DNA of 64,000 nt from Deefgea piscis (GTDB taxonomy: Bacteria; Pseudomonadota; Gammaproteobacteria; Burkholderiales; Chitinibacteraceae), in assembly GCF_019665785.1 (NCBI RefSeq), contig NZ_CP081149.1:1178001-1242000 (forward strand), in the 5' to 3' direction. The position numbers and the translations under genes are program-made. Position 1 is the first letter of the stretch; each line of letters begins with the position of its first letter. Below the pieces are notes generated by a model. It saw only the letters and a list, made by a program, of their open reading frames with translations, ran no database searches and was not told where the DNA came from. This document shows, piece by piece, positions 45,310 to 55,259 of the stretch.

Positions 45310-46371
45310 TTATACCACCCACTGACCGTCACGATACACGACGTCGTCACCAAACTGGACGGATTCGGTAATGGCAAACACGTCGATATGGTATTTGCCT
45401 TCGCCACGTTTGATATGTGGTTTGGCGTAAATGCCGTGCTTCATGCCCAGTGATAAATGAATGCCGCACATTCGCTCATAGGTGCCAATATCACTGACGG
45501 TGCGCTCAAAGCTAAAGGCACGGTTCATGCCTAAACCCAATTCTCTTACCCAAACCACACCACCTTCATCGGCGCGAATCTTCGCCATCATGGCGTCAAA
45601 TTCAGGGGTGGAATCGATGACGTCAGTCACTTGGCTTTTTTCAATGACTAAAGTGATTGGCGTAGCGGGGCGGTTAACGCGAAAGGTGGTGTCGCCAAAA
45701 ATAAAAATCCGCACTCGGCCATTCACTAAATCTAAATCAGCCGCTTCGGTAAACACTTCACCCAATGGAAATTGCCCGCCGGTGTTATTCATCTGACGGT
45801 AGTCGCCAATATTGAGTTTGGCCGATTCAAACGGCGTAGCAAAAATCAGTTGATTACCTGCGCCACTATCGATCATGCCATGCGGTGCAGCATCGATTTT
45901 GGCTTTGAGCGCATGGCCAACGTCGCGATAATAGCTTGGGTCGTACGCCAATGAATCGATGTAGTAGGCGACTTCTGCGCCGGGCATGCGACCCAAGTGG
46001 GGATGCTCAATGACTTTGAGGCTGCGTTTAAATAGCTCAACGCGAATCCGAAAGGCTTCAAGGCGAAAGTGTGTTGACTGCACCAACACCACTAAGTCTT
46101 TGGCGGCAAGCTCGGCAAATTCGGCCAGCACTTGCTCGGGCGTGCTGTGGTCAAAATCAATAAAATGAGCGTGCGGTAGGCAATGGCGGTAAGCGGCAGT
46201 AAGGGTGACGGCCAATTCACTGCGGCTATCAAATACCACCACCGCTTTTTCTGCCGCGCTATGCTCAAAAGCAATGCGCAGTACATCGCTTAAATGTTGC
46301 TGGGCTATGGCCACCAGCGCGCTGGACGCGGTGAAAGTATCGATTTCTGGATTGCTACTTGAGTCGTTCAT
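45310..46371 (-). CDS. M29-like (aminopeptidase-type) protein
   Basis: A 353-residue cytoplasmic protein. The C-terminal half has marks of the thermophilic aminopeptidase (M29) fold: GGQFPLGEVFTEA, VRELGLGMNRAF and GIHLSLGMKHGIY, places that normally supply the metal ligands Glu, Glu and His. The N-terminal half is an alpha/beta part with VVVFDSRSELAV. The NicX-type hydrolases/dioxygenases share this fold, so peptidase activity is only one possibility. It shares the bidirectional terminator with the DUF502 gene and is preceded by the VF530 gene at 80 bases. Confidence 0.72.
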   Translation of the reverse strand: MNDSSSNPEIDTFTASSALVAIAQQHLSDVLRIAFEHSAAEKAVVVFDSRSELAVTLTAAYRHCLPHAHFIDFDHSTPEQVLAEFAELAAKDLVVLVQSTHFRLEAFRIRVELFKRSLKVIEHPHLGRMPGAEVAYYIDSLAYDPSYYRDVGHALKAKIDAAPHGMIDSGAGNQLIFATPFESAKLNIGDYRQMNNTGGQFPLGEVFTEAADLDLVNGRVRIFIFGDTTFRVNRPATPITLVIEKSQVTDVIDSTPEFDAMMAKIRADEGGVVWVRELGLGMNRAFSFERTVSDIGTYERMCGIHLSLGMKHGIYAKPHIKRGEGKYHIDVFAITESVQFGDDVVYRDGQWVV

Positions 46372-46450
46372 CGTTGGCTTGGCTTATTAAATTAAATGGC
46401 AAAAATAGGGTGGTTTGGCCGCAGTGAGTTATTTCTGCTGGCAGCTGCGC

Positions 46451-46660
46451 TTAGCGCCGCATGCGCGCGTCAAGTTGCTCGACTTGCGCGCGCGCCCATG
46501 GCGTGCGGCGTAAAAAAGTGAGGCTCGATTTGATCGACGGGTCATTGGAAAAACACTTGATCGGAATACGCCGGGCGAGTTCTTCCCAACCAAAATGATC
46601 AACTAGGTCGGTGAGCATTTTTTCTAAGGTAATGCCATGCTGCGGGTCTTGGTTGTACAT
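46451..46660 (-). CDS. VF530 family DNA-binding protein
   Basis: A 69-residue protein of the VF530 (DUF2132) family, small helical proteins suggested to bind DNA. The sequence is typical: DPQHGITLEKMLTDLVDHFG, then WEELARRIPIKCF, then DPSIKSSLTFLRRTPWAR. The length is normal. It precedes the M29-like gene by 79 bases in the same direction. Confidence 0.88.
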   Translation of the reverse strand: MYNQDPQHGITLEKMLTDLVDHFGWEELARRIPIKCFSNDPSIKSSLTFLRRTPWARAQVEQLDARMRR

Positions 46661-46711
46661 ACTGCGGTCCTCGATTGGGATTATCTTTAACCCATTTAGA
46701 TCATTATTGAA

Positions 46712-46981
46712 CGTTGTTCAGATTGGGGGTTGATGCTGTGCCGCGCTTGTTGGTCTGGGGCTTAATCACCCGTTCAAGCGCACCGAGTGAGGAGCGAGAC
46801 AAACAGCTTTACCGTTTGGCTCACGATCGATCGAGGGCATCGGGGACCGATGCGCGCTCAAAAGCGCCTTTCTTTCCCCCTCTTTTTTGGCGAGTCAAAG
46901 AAAGAGGGGGGGCGCCACTGACTGTGACTGTAAACAGCCGTGCCGCAGGCACTTAAAACCATTAACACATAATCTGAGATT
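46712..46981. repeat. Family A element, full length (270 bp)
   Basis: Left end ACGTTGTTCAGATTGGGGGT (continuing TGATG) and right end CATTAACACATAATCTGAGA (continuing TT). The interior is colinear with 26299-26572: CGCACCGAGTGAGGAGCGAG, ATCGGGGACCGATGCGCGCT, the hairpin CCCCCTC...GAGGGGG and GTGCCGCAGGCACTTAAAAC. Confidence 0.8.
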
Positions 46982-46991
46982 CATTCGTAAT

Positions 46992-47053
46992 TAATAGGTA
47001 TCTTTCGCTATGACTTATAGTATGACTGCTAGCGGCATATACCCATTATTAAT
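46992..47053. repeat. Family C palindrome
   Basis: From TTAATAGGTATCTTTCGC to GCATATACCCATTATTAA, about 62 bp, directly next to a family A element, as at 26237. Confidence 0.65.
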
Positions 47054-47065
47054 ATTGAATCAATA

Positions 47066-47092
47066 AAAAAGCCCAACTGCTCGTTGGGCTCA
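47066..47092 (-). terminator. Intrinsic terminator of dacC
   Basis: AGCCCAAC / GTTGGGCT with a 5-base loop; on the minus strand TTTTTTATTG follows. Confidence 0.85.
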
Positions 47093-47116
47093 TCATCGCT
47101 CGGGCGGTAAATTGAA

Positions 47117-48259
47117 TTAGTTAAATAAACCTTTCCACCACAAACGAATCGTATCCCATGCACGGCCAAAAATATTGGCTTGTTCAACTGAAGCAATCGC
47201 CACTACTTTGCGTTCAGAGAGCACTTTGCCGTCTAAGCTGATTTTCATCGTGCCTACCACTTGACCTTCTTTGATCGGCGCCATTAAAGGCTGTTGGCTG
47301 ACTAAATCAATTTTAAGTTTTGCTGCATCGCCTTTGGGTACGGTGATGTATTGGTCTTGCATAAAGCCAACGCCAACGGTGTCAGCTTTCCCTTTCCATA
47401 CCGGCACTTGCTGTACGGCTTGTTTAGCGGTGTAAAGGCGTGGCGTTTCAAAAAATTGTGCGCCCCAGTTGAGTAATTTTGACGACTCGGTGGCGCGAAC
47501 TTCGGGGCTGGTGGTGCCAACAACGACAGAAATCAAGCGGCGGCCATCGCGTTTACTGGATGCGACAAGATTGTAGCCTGCTGAGTTGGTGTGGCCGGTT
47601 TTCATGCCATCAACAAAAGGGTCGCGGTAGAGCAATAAATTGCGATTAGGCTGGCTGATATTGTTGTACTTGAATTCTTTAATACCGTAAATCGGATAGT
47701 ACTCTGGGAAATCATTGATTATTGCAGTGGCTAAACGGCCTAAATCGCTGGTCGTCACCAATAAGGCCGGGTCGGGTAAACCGGTGCTATTGGTAAAGAA
47801 TGAATTGTGCAGACCGAGGCGTTTGGCTTCTTTGTTCATCAATTGCGCAAATATTTCTTCGCTACCGGCAATGGCTTCGGCCAAGGTCACGCAAGCGTCG
47901 TTACCGCTTTGCACGATCATGCCTTTGATTAGGTCGTCCACGGTCGCAGGGACTTTAGGGTCTAGATACATGCGCGAACCTTCGGTGCGCCAGCCTTTAT
48001 CCGACACCAAGAGGGTTTGGTCGAGTTTGAGTTTGCCTTCTTTCACCATTTTAAAGGTGATATAGGCTGTCATCATTTTAGTGAGCGATGCTGGCTCGAT
48101 TTTCATGTCCGGATCACGTGCAGCCAATACTTGGCCGCTTTGCTTGTCGTAGAGGTAATACGACTTGGCCGCAATTTCGGGAACCGGCGGCACAAAAGCG
48201 TGGGCAAGGCTAGGTAGGGCGATTAGGGCGGCAATCAGGCGGGTTTTCATCGAATTCAT
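47117..48259 (-). CDS. dacC: D-alanyl-D-alanine carboxypeptidase (PBP5/6 family)
   Basis: Periplasmic peptidoglycan carboxypeptidase that trims the terminal D-Ala. 380 residues with a signal peptide (to about A21). The active-site motifs are SLTK (S58-K61), SGN (118-120) and KTG (220-222). A C-terminal PBP5-like beta domain and an amphipathic anchor (NIFGRAWDTIRLWWKGLF) complete the protein. ATG at 48259 or the Met four codons later may be used. The gene symbol is by family resemblance; dacA is an equally fair name. Confidence 0.93.
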   Translation of the reverse strand: MNSMKTRLIAALIALPSLAHAFVPPVPEIAAKSYYLYDKQSGQVLAARDPDMKIEPASLTKMMTAYITFKMVKEGKLKLDQTLLVSDKGWRTEGSRMYLDPKVPATVDDLIKGMIVQSGNDACVTLAEAIAGSEEIFAQLMNKEAKRLGLHNSFFTNSTGLPDPALLVTTSDLGRLATAIINDFPEYYPIYGIKEFKYNNISQPNRNLLLYRDPFVDGMKTGHTNSAGYNLVASSKRDGRRLISVVVGTTSPEVRATESSKLLNWGAQFFETPRLYTAKQAVQQVPVWKGKADTVGVGFMQDQYITVPKGDAAKLKIDLVSQQPLMAPIKEGQVVGTMKISLDGKVLSERKVVAIASVEQANIFGRAWDTIRLWWKGLFN

Positions 48260-48471
48260 GGCTATTTAAAAGTGAGTCGGAGCACAAAGGACAGATTATA
48301 CGGCGTTTAGTGCCGCGAAAACTGTGATTGAATGCCTTTTGCTGCGTTGAAAATTTACATTCACAATAAGCTTGAATTCATTGCGACAAAATACCTCATT
48401 TTTTGGGCAATTGGTCACGGGTGATTGCGCTTGGCTTTGCGAAAATGCGGCTCTGATTCAAGGAGTTGCTG

Positions 48472-48777
48472 ATGCGCTATTTGTTTGTGTTGTCTTTTTT
48501 TGTACTGCAGCCCGTGTTGGCAATGATTTGGCCTTGGCCGTTGAATGGCAAAGTGATTAATTATAGTATTTTGCCTGTTGCAGTTTGGGACGGTGAGCAT
48601 GGCATCTACACGCTAGCGGCCGGCACCTTTAGCGGTAAGCAAGCAGATATTGATCATGTTTTTGATTTTGGTAGCTTTCGCTGGTGCAAGATAGGCCCAA
48701 GCACGGTGATTGTGAATCGTCAGGGCGAAGTGGAGTCTTGTCCAAAGTGGGTGAGTGGCCCTGGTGCTGCGAGTTAA
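48472..48777 (+). CDS. Small secreted protein of the WPWPLNG family
   Basis: A 101-residue protein with a signal peptide (MRYLFVLSFFVLQPVLA). The mature part MIWPWPLNGKVINYS, PVAVWDG, TLAAGTFS, ADIDHV, RWCKIGPSTVIVN and SCPKW aligns with the product of 38125-38481 along its length. The two proteins thus form a small family with conserved Trp and Cys residues; the function is unknown. ATG at 48472 has AAGGAG 7 bases upstream. It converges with the ImpA-like gene and shares the hairpin at 48793-48838. Confidence 0.78.
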   Translation: MRYLFVLSFFVLQPVLAMIWPWPLNGKVINYSILPVAVWDGEHGIYTLAAGTFSGKQADIDHVFDFGSFRWCKIGPSTVIVNRQGEVESCPKWVSGPGAAS

Positions 48778-48792
48778 TTTCACATCAGAATG

Positions 48793-48838
48793 AAAAAACA
48801 GCGCTCGACTACCTTGGACTAAGGTCGCCGTGCGCTGT
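48793..48838 (-). terminator. Terminator of the ImpA-like gene
   Basis: Outer stem ACAGCGC / GCGCTGT and inner stem CGACTACCTT / AAGGTCG; on the minus strand six T follow. It lies 10 bases past the stop of the metalloprotease gene. Confidence 0.8.
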
Positions 48839-48847
48839 GATTCAAGT

Positions 48848-51658
48848 TTAAAACGGATAATTTGGGGTTTGAGTTGAAAGATCGAGCCAAATACCGGTAC
48901 TGACTTGGTTGTACTTGCTGGTTGCGAGTGCGTAAAAAGTTTCCGGTAAGACTTCAAGTCCTAAGGCCGCGACCGAGCTGATAGCGGTGGGGGTGAGTGT
49001 GATGCCATACATGGCAAAGATGTTTTTTAAGTCTTTGCCGATGATTTTTGAGCTTAAAACATAGAGCAAATCAGGGTTATTAATCTTATTATCGGCATAG
49101 CTGCCCATCGCATATTTGCCTTTATTATTGGCATCCCACGCGCGGCTCACCAAGCGATCACCCTTGGTTAGTAACGTGAAATAATCCAGACTCGCTTCCA
49201 TACTCGGTTTCGCTTCGTTGACGCGATATTTGCTAAATAAAAACGCCAATTGAAAGTGCACGGCGCGCATTGAATTTGGGTCCGCCATGGTCCAAAGTCG
49301 TTTTTGCATGTCGAGGATTTTATCTTCTCCGACTTTGTTGGTATCACGGTTGTTTTTGATGTGTTGATACAAGGTTGGGTGGTTGGTGGTATGCCCCGTA
49401 TCGACGCCGAGCGTTTTAAATTGCCGCATCATTTGCGCGCTGGCGAGGATGTTGTTATTGCATTCTGTAACACACCCTTGGCCATTAAACGCTATTGTCA
49501 TAACGCGCTGCACCGTGTTGTGACCGAGCTCGTGCGCGTGTCCCCAGCCAGTGCCACTGATACCGGCAAAGCCATCGGATGGATTGCCCGAGCAAAGAAA
49601 TCCACATTGAGCGATCCAACCAACAAAGTGCTGCACGCCCGGAGCGCGATGAATTGGCCCATCACACTGCCAACCAAATTGAGTACAAAGCTGCGATACA
49701 TTGGCCGACATCGGCATATTGCTATAGCCATTGGCGAGGTGATTGCTATCAAATAAGCTGCCTTTGACTTGATCAAGGATATAGACCTTAGGGTCGATAT
49801 TGCCCATGGCCTGATTGGCATAATTGATGGTTTGTTGGATTTCTCCACCGACAAATTTCGCCGTTTGCCAGCCAAAGTCTTTGCGTTTGAGTGCGGCAAC
49901 GGCTTCGTTGATTTCGGCGTCGCTTTGCGGCTTGGTAAAATCAAAATGCGCATATTTGGCTGCGCCACGAATTTTTAGCGTGACGGTTTGCCCTGACGCT
50001 GCGCCGCCGTAGTTGAGGTAGAGCGGACCACCAAAAGGTGACACAAAGACGGTGGCTTTCGTCGTATTGAGTGGAATCGCAAATGACTGTGGACGGCGTG
50101 GGCGTTTATAAGCTTCGGCCACATTGTCGGTGAGTGGGTTACCAAAGGCGCGCACATGGTTGGTTTGAATGCTGAGATTGGCATCGCCTTTTTCGAGCAC
50201 TTCGATGTAAACCGGTTTGCCTGGAATAGAGGCACGGCCAATAGCAGTGGTGCCTCCGCTTTGGGCAATGGTGACGTCGATAATTTCATCGCTTTGGCTG
50301 ACGGGGATGCTTTGCGCAGCAACAGGCATAAAATCACCTTGGCCAGCTGCGGCAAAGGTGGTGTAGCTGCGGTTATAAGCCAGCCAAGAGTCCGAAGCGT
50401 AAGTGCGTAAAAATTCATCAGGATTGGTGGTGCGATTGATTTTACCGTATTGAATGCTTGGACGATAAAGGTCGGCCCAAAGAATGAGTAAGCGATGTAA
50501 ATCGGTTGCTGGTTCGGCAAATAGGTCAATGCCGCCACTTTGTAGTGTGGCGATTTCATTGTGAATTTGGCTGATGGCCGATGTTGAGCGAGTATCTGCC
50601 GCTAAGTCGACGTTGAGATTATCAACGCTCATTTGTTCTAGCGCTTTATTGAGTCCGCCCATTTGGTCGTTACGTTGTAAGGTATCAGCGATAGTGCGGT
50701 TGGCGTTCACTGATACGCCAGCAGTATCGGCAAAGTAATTGCCTGGGTAGCCACCGAGGTTCATTCCCATGGCTTTGGCCACTTTGCGCCCGCCTCCTGA
50801 GTCAACCCAGTTGGGGTGCATATAGATAATGGCTTTGCCGCTGGCTTGGTATTGGCGTACCAGCTGAGCTAAGTTGGCATCATCTCTAACACCAGCACCA
50901 AATACCAAAACATCGGCGTTTTGCCAGCAGGTATTGTTGCTGAGCGTTAAATCACACGGAACAGCTTCGGGTTTTTTACCGAGTAAAGTGATGAAGCGAC
51001 TTACTGTTGGTGCGTCATAGCCCGCGGCGGCAAATTTAAGCGTATTGGGTAATGGGCCTGCGGCTTTGCCGGTAACAACCCAATTGAATGCTCGGGTAAA
51101 TAGTGGCAAGTGCTGGGTTTCTCTGGATTGATCGGCCATCCATTTGAGCATATCTACGCCATAAGCTAAGCCACGCCCTTTGCCATATTGCGAGATGGCG
51201 GCCATGCCGCTACCGTCGTCGGCAACAATAAGGGGACTCGCCATGGTGGAAATGGAGCGGTTAATCTCAATGCTATTAGTTGTGTGATTAAGCGCTAGAT
51301 TTAATTTGCTATCGCCATAAATATCAACGAGTGCAGCAGTTTGCCGCTGTTGGTACTGGCCTGCAGTTTGTTGTGATAAACGCAGTAATGTTGGCATATC
51401 ACTGCGGTTCAGTCCTTGGACGCTGCCGGTTTTTAGTGCGACTTCGATTGGGTCGGGTATCGGCTCTATGGTTGGAGCTGGCGTAGGTTGGGTTGTGGCT
51501 TCTGGGGTTGGAGTAACGCCTGGCGCAGAGCTTGGCCCGATTCCTGTATTGCCGCCACCTCCGCCAATGGAGGGCAGGCTAACTTCTGTGCCGCCACCGC
51601 ATGCTGTTAACATCAGTAAGAGTGCGGCGCTGCCGACATATTTTGGATTCATGATCAA
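48848..51658 (-). CDS. ImpA-family lipoprotein metalloprotease
   Basis: A 936-residue secreted protein. It has a lipoprotein signal with lipobox LTAC (C20), then a Gly/Pro/Thr-rich linker (21-75). A large N-terminal part with a Rossmann-like stretch (ADVLVFGAGVRDD) follows. The zinc peptidase motif HELGH is at 709-713 within WGHAHELGHNTVQ. This is the arrangement of ImpA-type (M88/M60-like) proteases. Pseudomonas ImpA cleaves mucin-type O-glycoproteins; the same role here is inferred. The product is probably an outer-membrane lipoprotein. The AraC-type gene at 51807 is divergent and may control it. Confidence 0.85.
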   Translation of the reverse strand: MIMNPKYVGSAALLLMLTACGGGTEVSLPSIGGGGGNTGIGPSSAPGVTPTPEATTQPTPAPTIEPIPDPIEVALKTGSVQGLNRSDMPTLLRLSQQTAGQYQQRQTAALVDIYGDSKLNLALNHTTNSIEINRSISTMASPLIVADDGSGMAAISQYGKGRGLAYGVDMLKWMADQSRETQHLPLFTRAFNWVVTGKAAGPLPNTLKFAAAGYDAPTVSRFITLLGKKPEAVPCDLTLSNNTCWQNADVLVFGAGVRDDANLAQLVRQYQASGKAIIYMHPNWVDSGGGRKVAKAMGMNLGGYPGNYFADTAGVSVNANRTIADTLQRNDQMGGLNKALEQMSVDNLNVDLAADTRSTSAISQIHNEIATLQSGGIDLFAEPATDLHRLLILWADLYRPSIQYGKINRTTNPDEFLRTYASDSWLAYNRSYTTFAAAGQGDFMPVAAQSIPVSQSDEIIDVTIAQSGGTTAIGRASIPGKPVYIEVLEKGDANLSIQTNHVRAFGNPLTDNVAEAYKRPRRPQSFAIPLNTTKATVFVSPFGGPLYLNYGGAASGQTVTLKIRGAAKYAHFDFTKPQSDAEINEAVAALKRKDFGWQTAKFVGGEIQQTINYANQAMGNIDPKVYILDQVKGSLFDSNHLANGYSNMPMSANVSQLCTQFGWQCDGPIHRAPGVQHFVGWIAQCGFLCSGNPSDGFAGISGTGWGHAHELGHNTVQRVMTIAFNGQGCVTECNNNILASAQMMRQFKTLGVDTGHTTNHPTLYQHIKNNRDTNKVGEDKILDMQKRLWTMADPNSMRAVHFQLAFLFSKYRVNEAKPSMEASLDYFTLLTKGDRLVSRAWDANNKGKYAMGSYADNKINNPDLLYVLSSKIIGKDLKNIFAMYGITLTPTAISSVAALGLEVLPETFYALATSKYNQVSTGIWLDLSTQTPNYPF

Positions 51659-51740
51659 GCTCTAAGTATTGAAATAAGTAAAAGCAATGCCGCTGCTGTT
51701 GGGCATTTGTCAGTGTTTTTCTTTCATCATATTGAATGTA

Positions 51741-51758
51741 AGCATATTCTGATATGCT
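51741..51758. promoter_or_regulatory. Possible operator between the ImpA-like and AraC-type genes
   Basis: AGCATAT-TCTG-ATATGCT is a palindrome with 7-bp arms in the 148-base divergent spacer. Its position, 83 bases before the protease start and 49 before the regulator start, suits a regulatory site. No experimental or family match is known to me. Confidence 0.4.
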
Positions 51759-51806
51759 GTTTCGTACTATTTTTATGACATTTATGTTCATTGTCTTGGG
51801 GGAAGT

Positions 51807-53525
51807 TTGTCAGCACGGCAACATCAAACGGTGCAACTCCGTTATTTGCAGGGCTTATATGTACGCTACCGTGATCGTCCTGCTTTATTAAGTGAACTCG
51901 AATATTTGTTTGGATTGCGCCCAGTTGCGTCTGATAATTTGTCAGAAATCGCCGCCGAATCGGCTTTGCAATTGAACGAATACTTACACGCTATGGGCGA
52001 CCCTCATGCTATGAGCTGGGTGGCCAGTCAGATTGATTTGGCCGCTGGCGATGGTTTTATTTATTACTTACGCAGCGCGAATACTTTAGAGATGGCGATT
52101 GCTGAGCTGTCGCGATTTGCAGCGATGTTGTTTCCCGATGGCGATATGCGTGTCGTGACTGAGGCGGAGCAATGGCAAATTCAATTATCACCATTGCCGC
52201 AGTTTGATCGTTTGGGCGGCTTGCTGCGCTATGAGGCGATTGTCGTGTGGCTTATCCGGGCGGTGAGTTGTATTTTGGGGGCAGATATTCGTCCACTGTC
52301 GGTGCAAGTCATGACGAGCAAAATGGATTCGACTGAGTTGGAGACGATTTGCGCTGCGCCAATTGCTTATCAGGCGGAGTGTTTTAGTGTGGCATGGCCT
52401 AGCTCGTATTTGCAGAGCAAACTCCCTGGGTTTAGCGCGAGTTTGCATTCCACTTTGCAGGCCATGTTCAATCAACGACTGCAGCATTTTCAAGCGCAAC
52501 ATACTTTGCTGTGGCGCACTTGGCAGCATTTAGCCAGAGGGCAGCAATTGGCTTGGGCTGATTTAGCCAATACTGCGCATGCTTTGGGTTTAAGTAGCGC
52601 TTCATTTCGTCGGCAACTGAGTTTAGAGGGGACGAGCTTTCGCCAAATTAGTGTGCAAATGAAGCGCAATCGAGCAATTCATGCATTATTGGATCCCAAG
52701 GTTCGTCTTGAAGATCTTGCTCACTCCTTGGGTTTTGCCGAAAGGAGTACTTTTGAGCGTGCTTTTGGTTTGTGGTTTACTTGGTCGCCAAGCCAATTTC
52801 GTCGCGAGTTGAAACGATCTTTTCCAAGTCGAGCAAGTGCAAAGTGGCATGTGGCAGAGGCGTGGTCTTTTGCTGAATGCCATTCAGAGCGACTGGATGC
52901 GGCTTTGGATCAAGAGTTGGTGGTGTTGTCGAAATTGGCGCCGTATTGGCTAGATAATCCAAAACATACCGCTTTATTATTGGTCGAGTTAAATCTGTTA
53001 GAAATAGATTTTAAAAAGGGTATGCATGAGTTTGCCAAGTTTGAATATAGCTTGGAGCCCTATACCTACCGAAATCTATTATGTTCTTCGCGGGGCGTTC
53101 CACAATCTTTAGGGCAAGAGCAGTACCAACGTGCATTGTTGGTGTCCCATTTTTCGCGGGCGGTGCTTGAGGATTGCGCATTTGCTACACTGGATGTTGA
53201 GCATGGGCTTATGGTTTGGGCGGCTTATTTTCATCGTCTTGCGACTCCGCTCGAAAATTTACCATTCGCCGAGCATTGTCGCCGTAGTGCTTTATTGCTG
53301 ATTTTGTGGGGAGTGAACCCAGAAGTGCTGACTTATTTGTTGCGCTGGTCAAGTAATGCAACGCTTGTTTCGGCGTATTTAGAACACGCCTTAGATTATT
53401 TATCCGCTCGATTAGATCAACAATCTCTAGCTTATGATTGTTGGCGCGTTGAGTTTGGGCAACAAGATAAAATTTATTCGCAATGGGATTTACTTTTAAA
53501 GCAGATTCAAAATCGACTTGAATAA
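51807..53525 (+). CDS. AraC-type regulator with a long C-terminal extension
   Basis: A 572-residue protein, about twice the usual AraC length. Residues 1-230 resemble the N-terminal domain of OruR/ArgR-like AraC regulators. Residues 252-338 form the double helix-turn-helix (LANTAHALGLSSASFRRQLS, then LEDLAHSLGFAERSTFERAF and WSPSQFRREL). Residues 340-572 are an additional helical domain, Leu- and Trp-rich, that I cannot place. In AraC proteins the DNA-binding part normally ends the chain, so this order is unusual. The start is TTG 51807 with GGGGGAAG close upstream; GTG 51831 is an alternative. It is divergent from the ImpA-like gene and probably its regulator. Confidence 0.75.
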   Translation: MSARQHQTVQLRYLQGLYVRYRDRPALLSELEYLFGLRPVASDNLSEIAAESALQLNEYLHAMGDPHAMSWVASQIDLAAGDGFIYYLRSANTLEMAIAELSRFAAMLFPDGDMRVVTEAEQWQIQLSPLPQFDRLGGLLRYEAIVVWLIRAVSCILGADIRPLSVQVMTSKMDSTELETICAAPIAYQAECFSVAWPSSYLQSKLPGFSASLHSTLQAMFNQRLQHFQAQHTLLWRTWQHLARGQQLAWADLANTAHALGLSSASFRRQLSLEGTSFRQISVQMKRNRAIHALLDPKVRLEDLAHSLGFAERSTFERAFGLWFTWSPSQFRRELKRSFPSRASAKWHVAEAWSFAECHSERLDAALDQELVVLSKLAPYWLDNPKHTALLLVELNLLEIDFKKGMHEFAKFEYSLEPYTYRNLLCSSRGVPQSLGQEQYQRALLVSHFSRAVLEDCAFATLDVEHGLMVWAAYFHRLATPLENLPFAEHCRRSALLLILWGVNPEVLTYLLRWSSNATLVSAYLEHALDYLSARLDQQSLAYDCWRVEFGQQDKIYSQWDLLLKQIQNRLE

Positions 53526-53742
53526 CCTTATTTCGTAAAATTATGTAATTCTGAATAATTCTGATTGAGTTAATTTATTGATAACTATTCGTGTTGATGT
53601 TGATTTGTTTTAATTGCTACAGATGATTGGATTAAGTTTGCTAGATGCCTGGATTTGTGCTTGAAGCAACTTGAGATAAAGCGGGTGTGGCAGGTTTGTT
53701 TTTTAAGGCATTGCCTTAAATGTACTAAATCTATATCGAATT

Positions 53743-53779
53743 TGCTATACCCATGTCATTTTAAATTGGGTATTCTAGC
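53743..53779. repeat. Family C palindrome, inverted arrangement
   Basis: GCTATACCC, 15 AT-rich bases, then GGGTATTCTAGC. The same end words as the other family C units, but with ATACCC first. It lies in the spacer between the AraC-type and chemoreceptor genes, which has no other feature. Confidence 0.55.
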
Positions 53780-55259
53780 GGGAGGGGTTTCTGAATATAA
53801 TAATTAAATGGAAATAATCATGTTAATGTCTTTTAAAATTCGTACTCGCTTGTTGTTATTGAGTATTTTAGCTTTGTCTGGTATGGCCATCATTATGGCG
53901 ATTGGCCTTTATAATCAAAAGCAGGTCACATTGGACGAGCGAAAATTTGCTATTAAAAGCCAAGTTGAAACGGCAGTTTCTATTATTAAGCATTATCAGG
54001 ATTTAAATCGTAGTGGGGTCATGAGCGTCGAGGAAGCGCAAAAATCAGCAATTGCTGCAATGCGTCATGTTCGTTATGGTAATGGAGAATCTTTTTTTAT
54101 TACTGATACGCAGCAAGTATATAAATTATCACCGAATAAACCTGAATTTGAAGGGCAAAATAAAAGTACATTGCAGGATAAAAATGGCAAATTCTTATTG
54201 CAGGATTTAACCCGTGCCGCACAACAAGGTGGCGGTTATGTTGATTATTATTTTAGCAAACTAGGTAGTGCTGAAGCTTTGCCAAAACTCTCCTATGCGG
54301 CATTAGTTCCTGAGTGGAATTGGGTGGTCGGCACCGGTGTTTATATTGATGATATTGACGCCGAAATGAAAAATGTATTGATTTGGGGATTGATTGAATT
54401 AGCTATTTTGGCGATTTTGGTGAGTTTACTGGCATGGCTCATTACATCCAGTATTTTGCGCCAATTGGGGGGCGAGCCAAGCGAGGGAATCAGATTGATG
54501 CAGCAGTTGGCGCAAGGTGATTTGCAGTTAAAAATGCAGCAGGCGCCAGTGGGTAGTATGTTTGCTTCTTTAGCAGAAATGGCAGCCAGTTTGCGCAAAG
54601 TTATGCTGGATGTAAAAAATGACGCAGATGTTTTGAGTCAACAAGCCACACAAATCGCTCAATCAAGTCAATCCATTGCCTTGGCTGCCAATCAGCAAAC
54701 CGATGCGACCAGTGCAATGGCCGCAGCCATGGAAGAGCTGACCGTTAGCATTAGTCATATTTCGGATAGCTCGAGTCTGACTGAGGCTGCATCGCGGCAA
54801 GCGACAGCTTTGTCGCGTGATGGGGTTGAGCAAGTGGCAATGGCAACGACGACTATGGAGCATATCGCTGCGAGTGTGACGCAAGCGAGTGGGCAAATTC
54901 GGGCGTTAGACACTCAGGCGAGAGAGATTTCTGGGATTGCTGCAGTCATTAAAGATATTGCGGGACAAACGAATTTATTAGCTTTAAATGCTGCGATTGA
55001 GGCGGCACGCGCCGGTGAGCAAGGGCGTGGTTTTGCGGTGGTCGCAGATGAAGTTCGAAAATTAGCTGAAAGAACCGCTAGCGCCACGGTGAATATTGAA
55101 ACCATGCTCAATGCGATTCAAGGTGAAACTGTCAACGTGGTGGCGGTAATGGATGAAGCGATTCCACAGGTGGTTCGTGGGGTGGCGCTGGCGCAACAAG
55201 TTAAGCAATCACTGAGCCAAATTCAAGGTAAGCGCTCAGCCGCTCCACCGCCTTGACGC

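Noticed and set aside
46712..46981. Family A element as a structured ncRNA gene
   Set aside because: Several copies with the same ends and differing interiors, scattered between unrelated genes, fit a mobile element better than a single RNA gene; transcription was not testable here.
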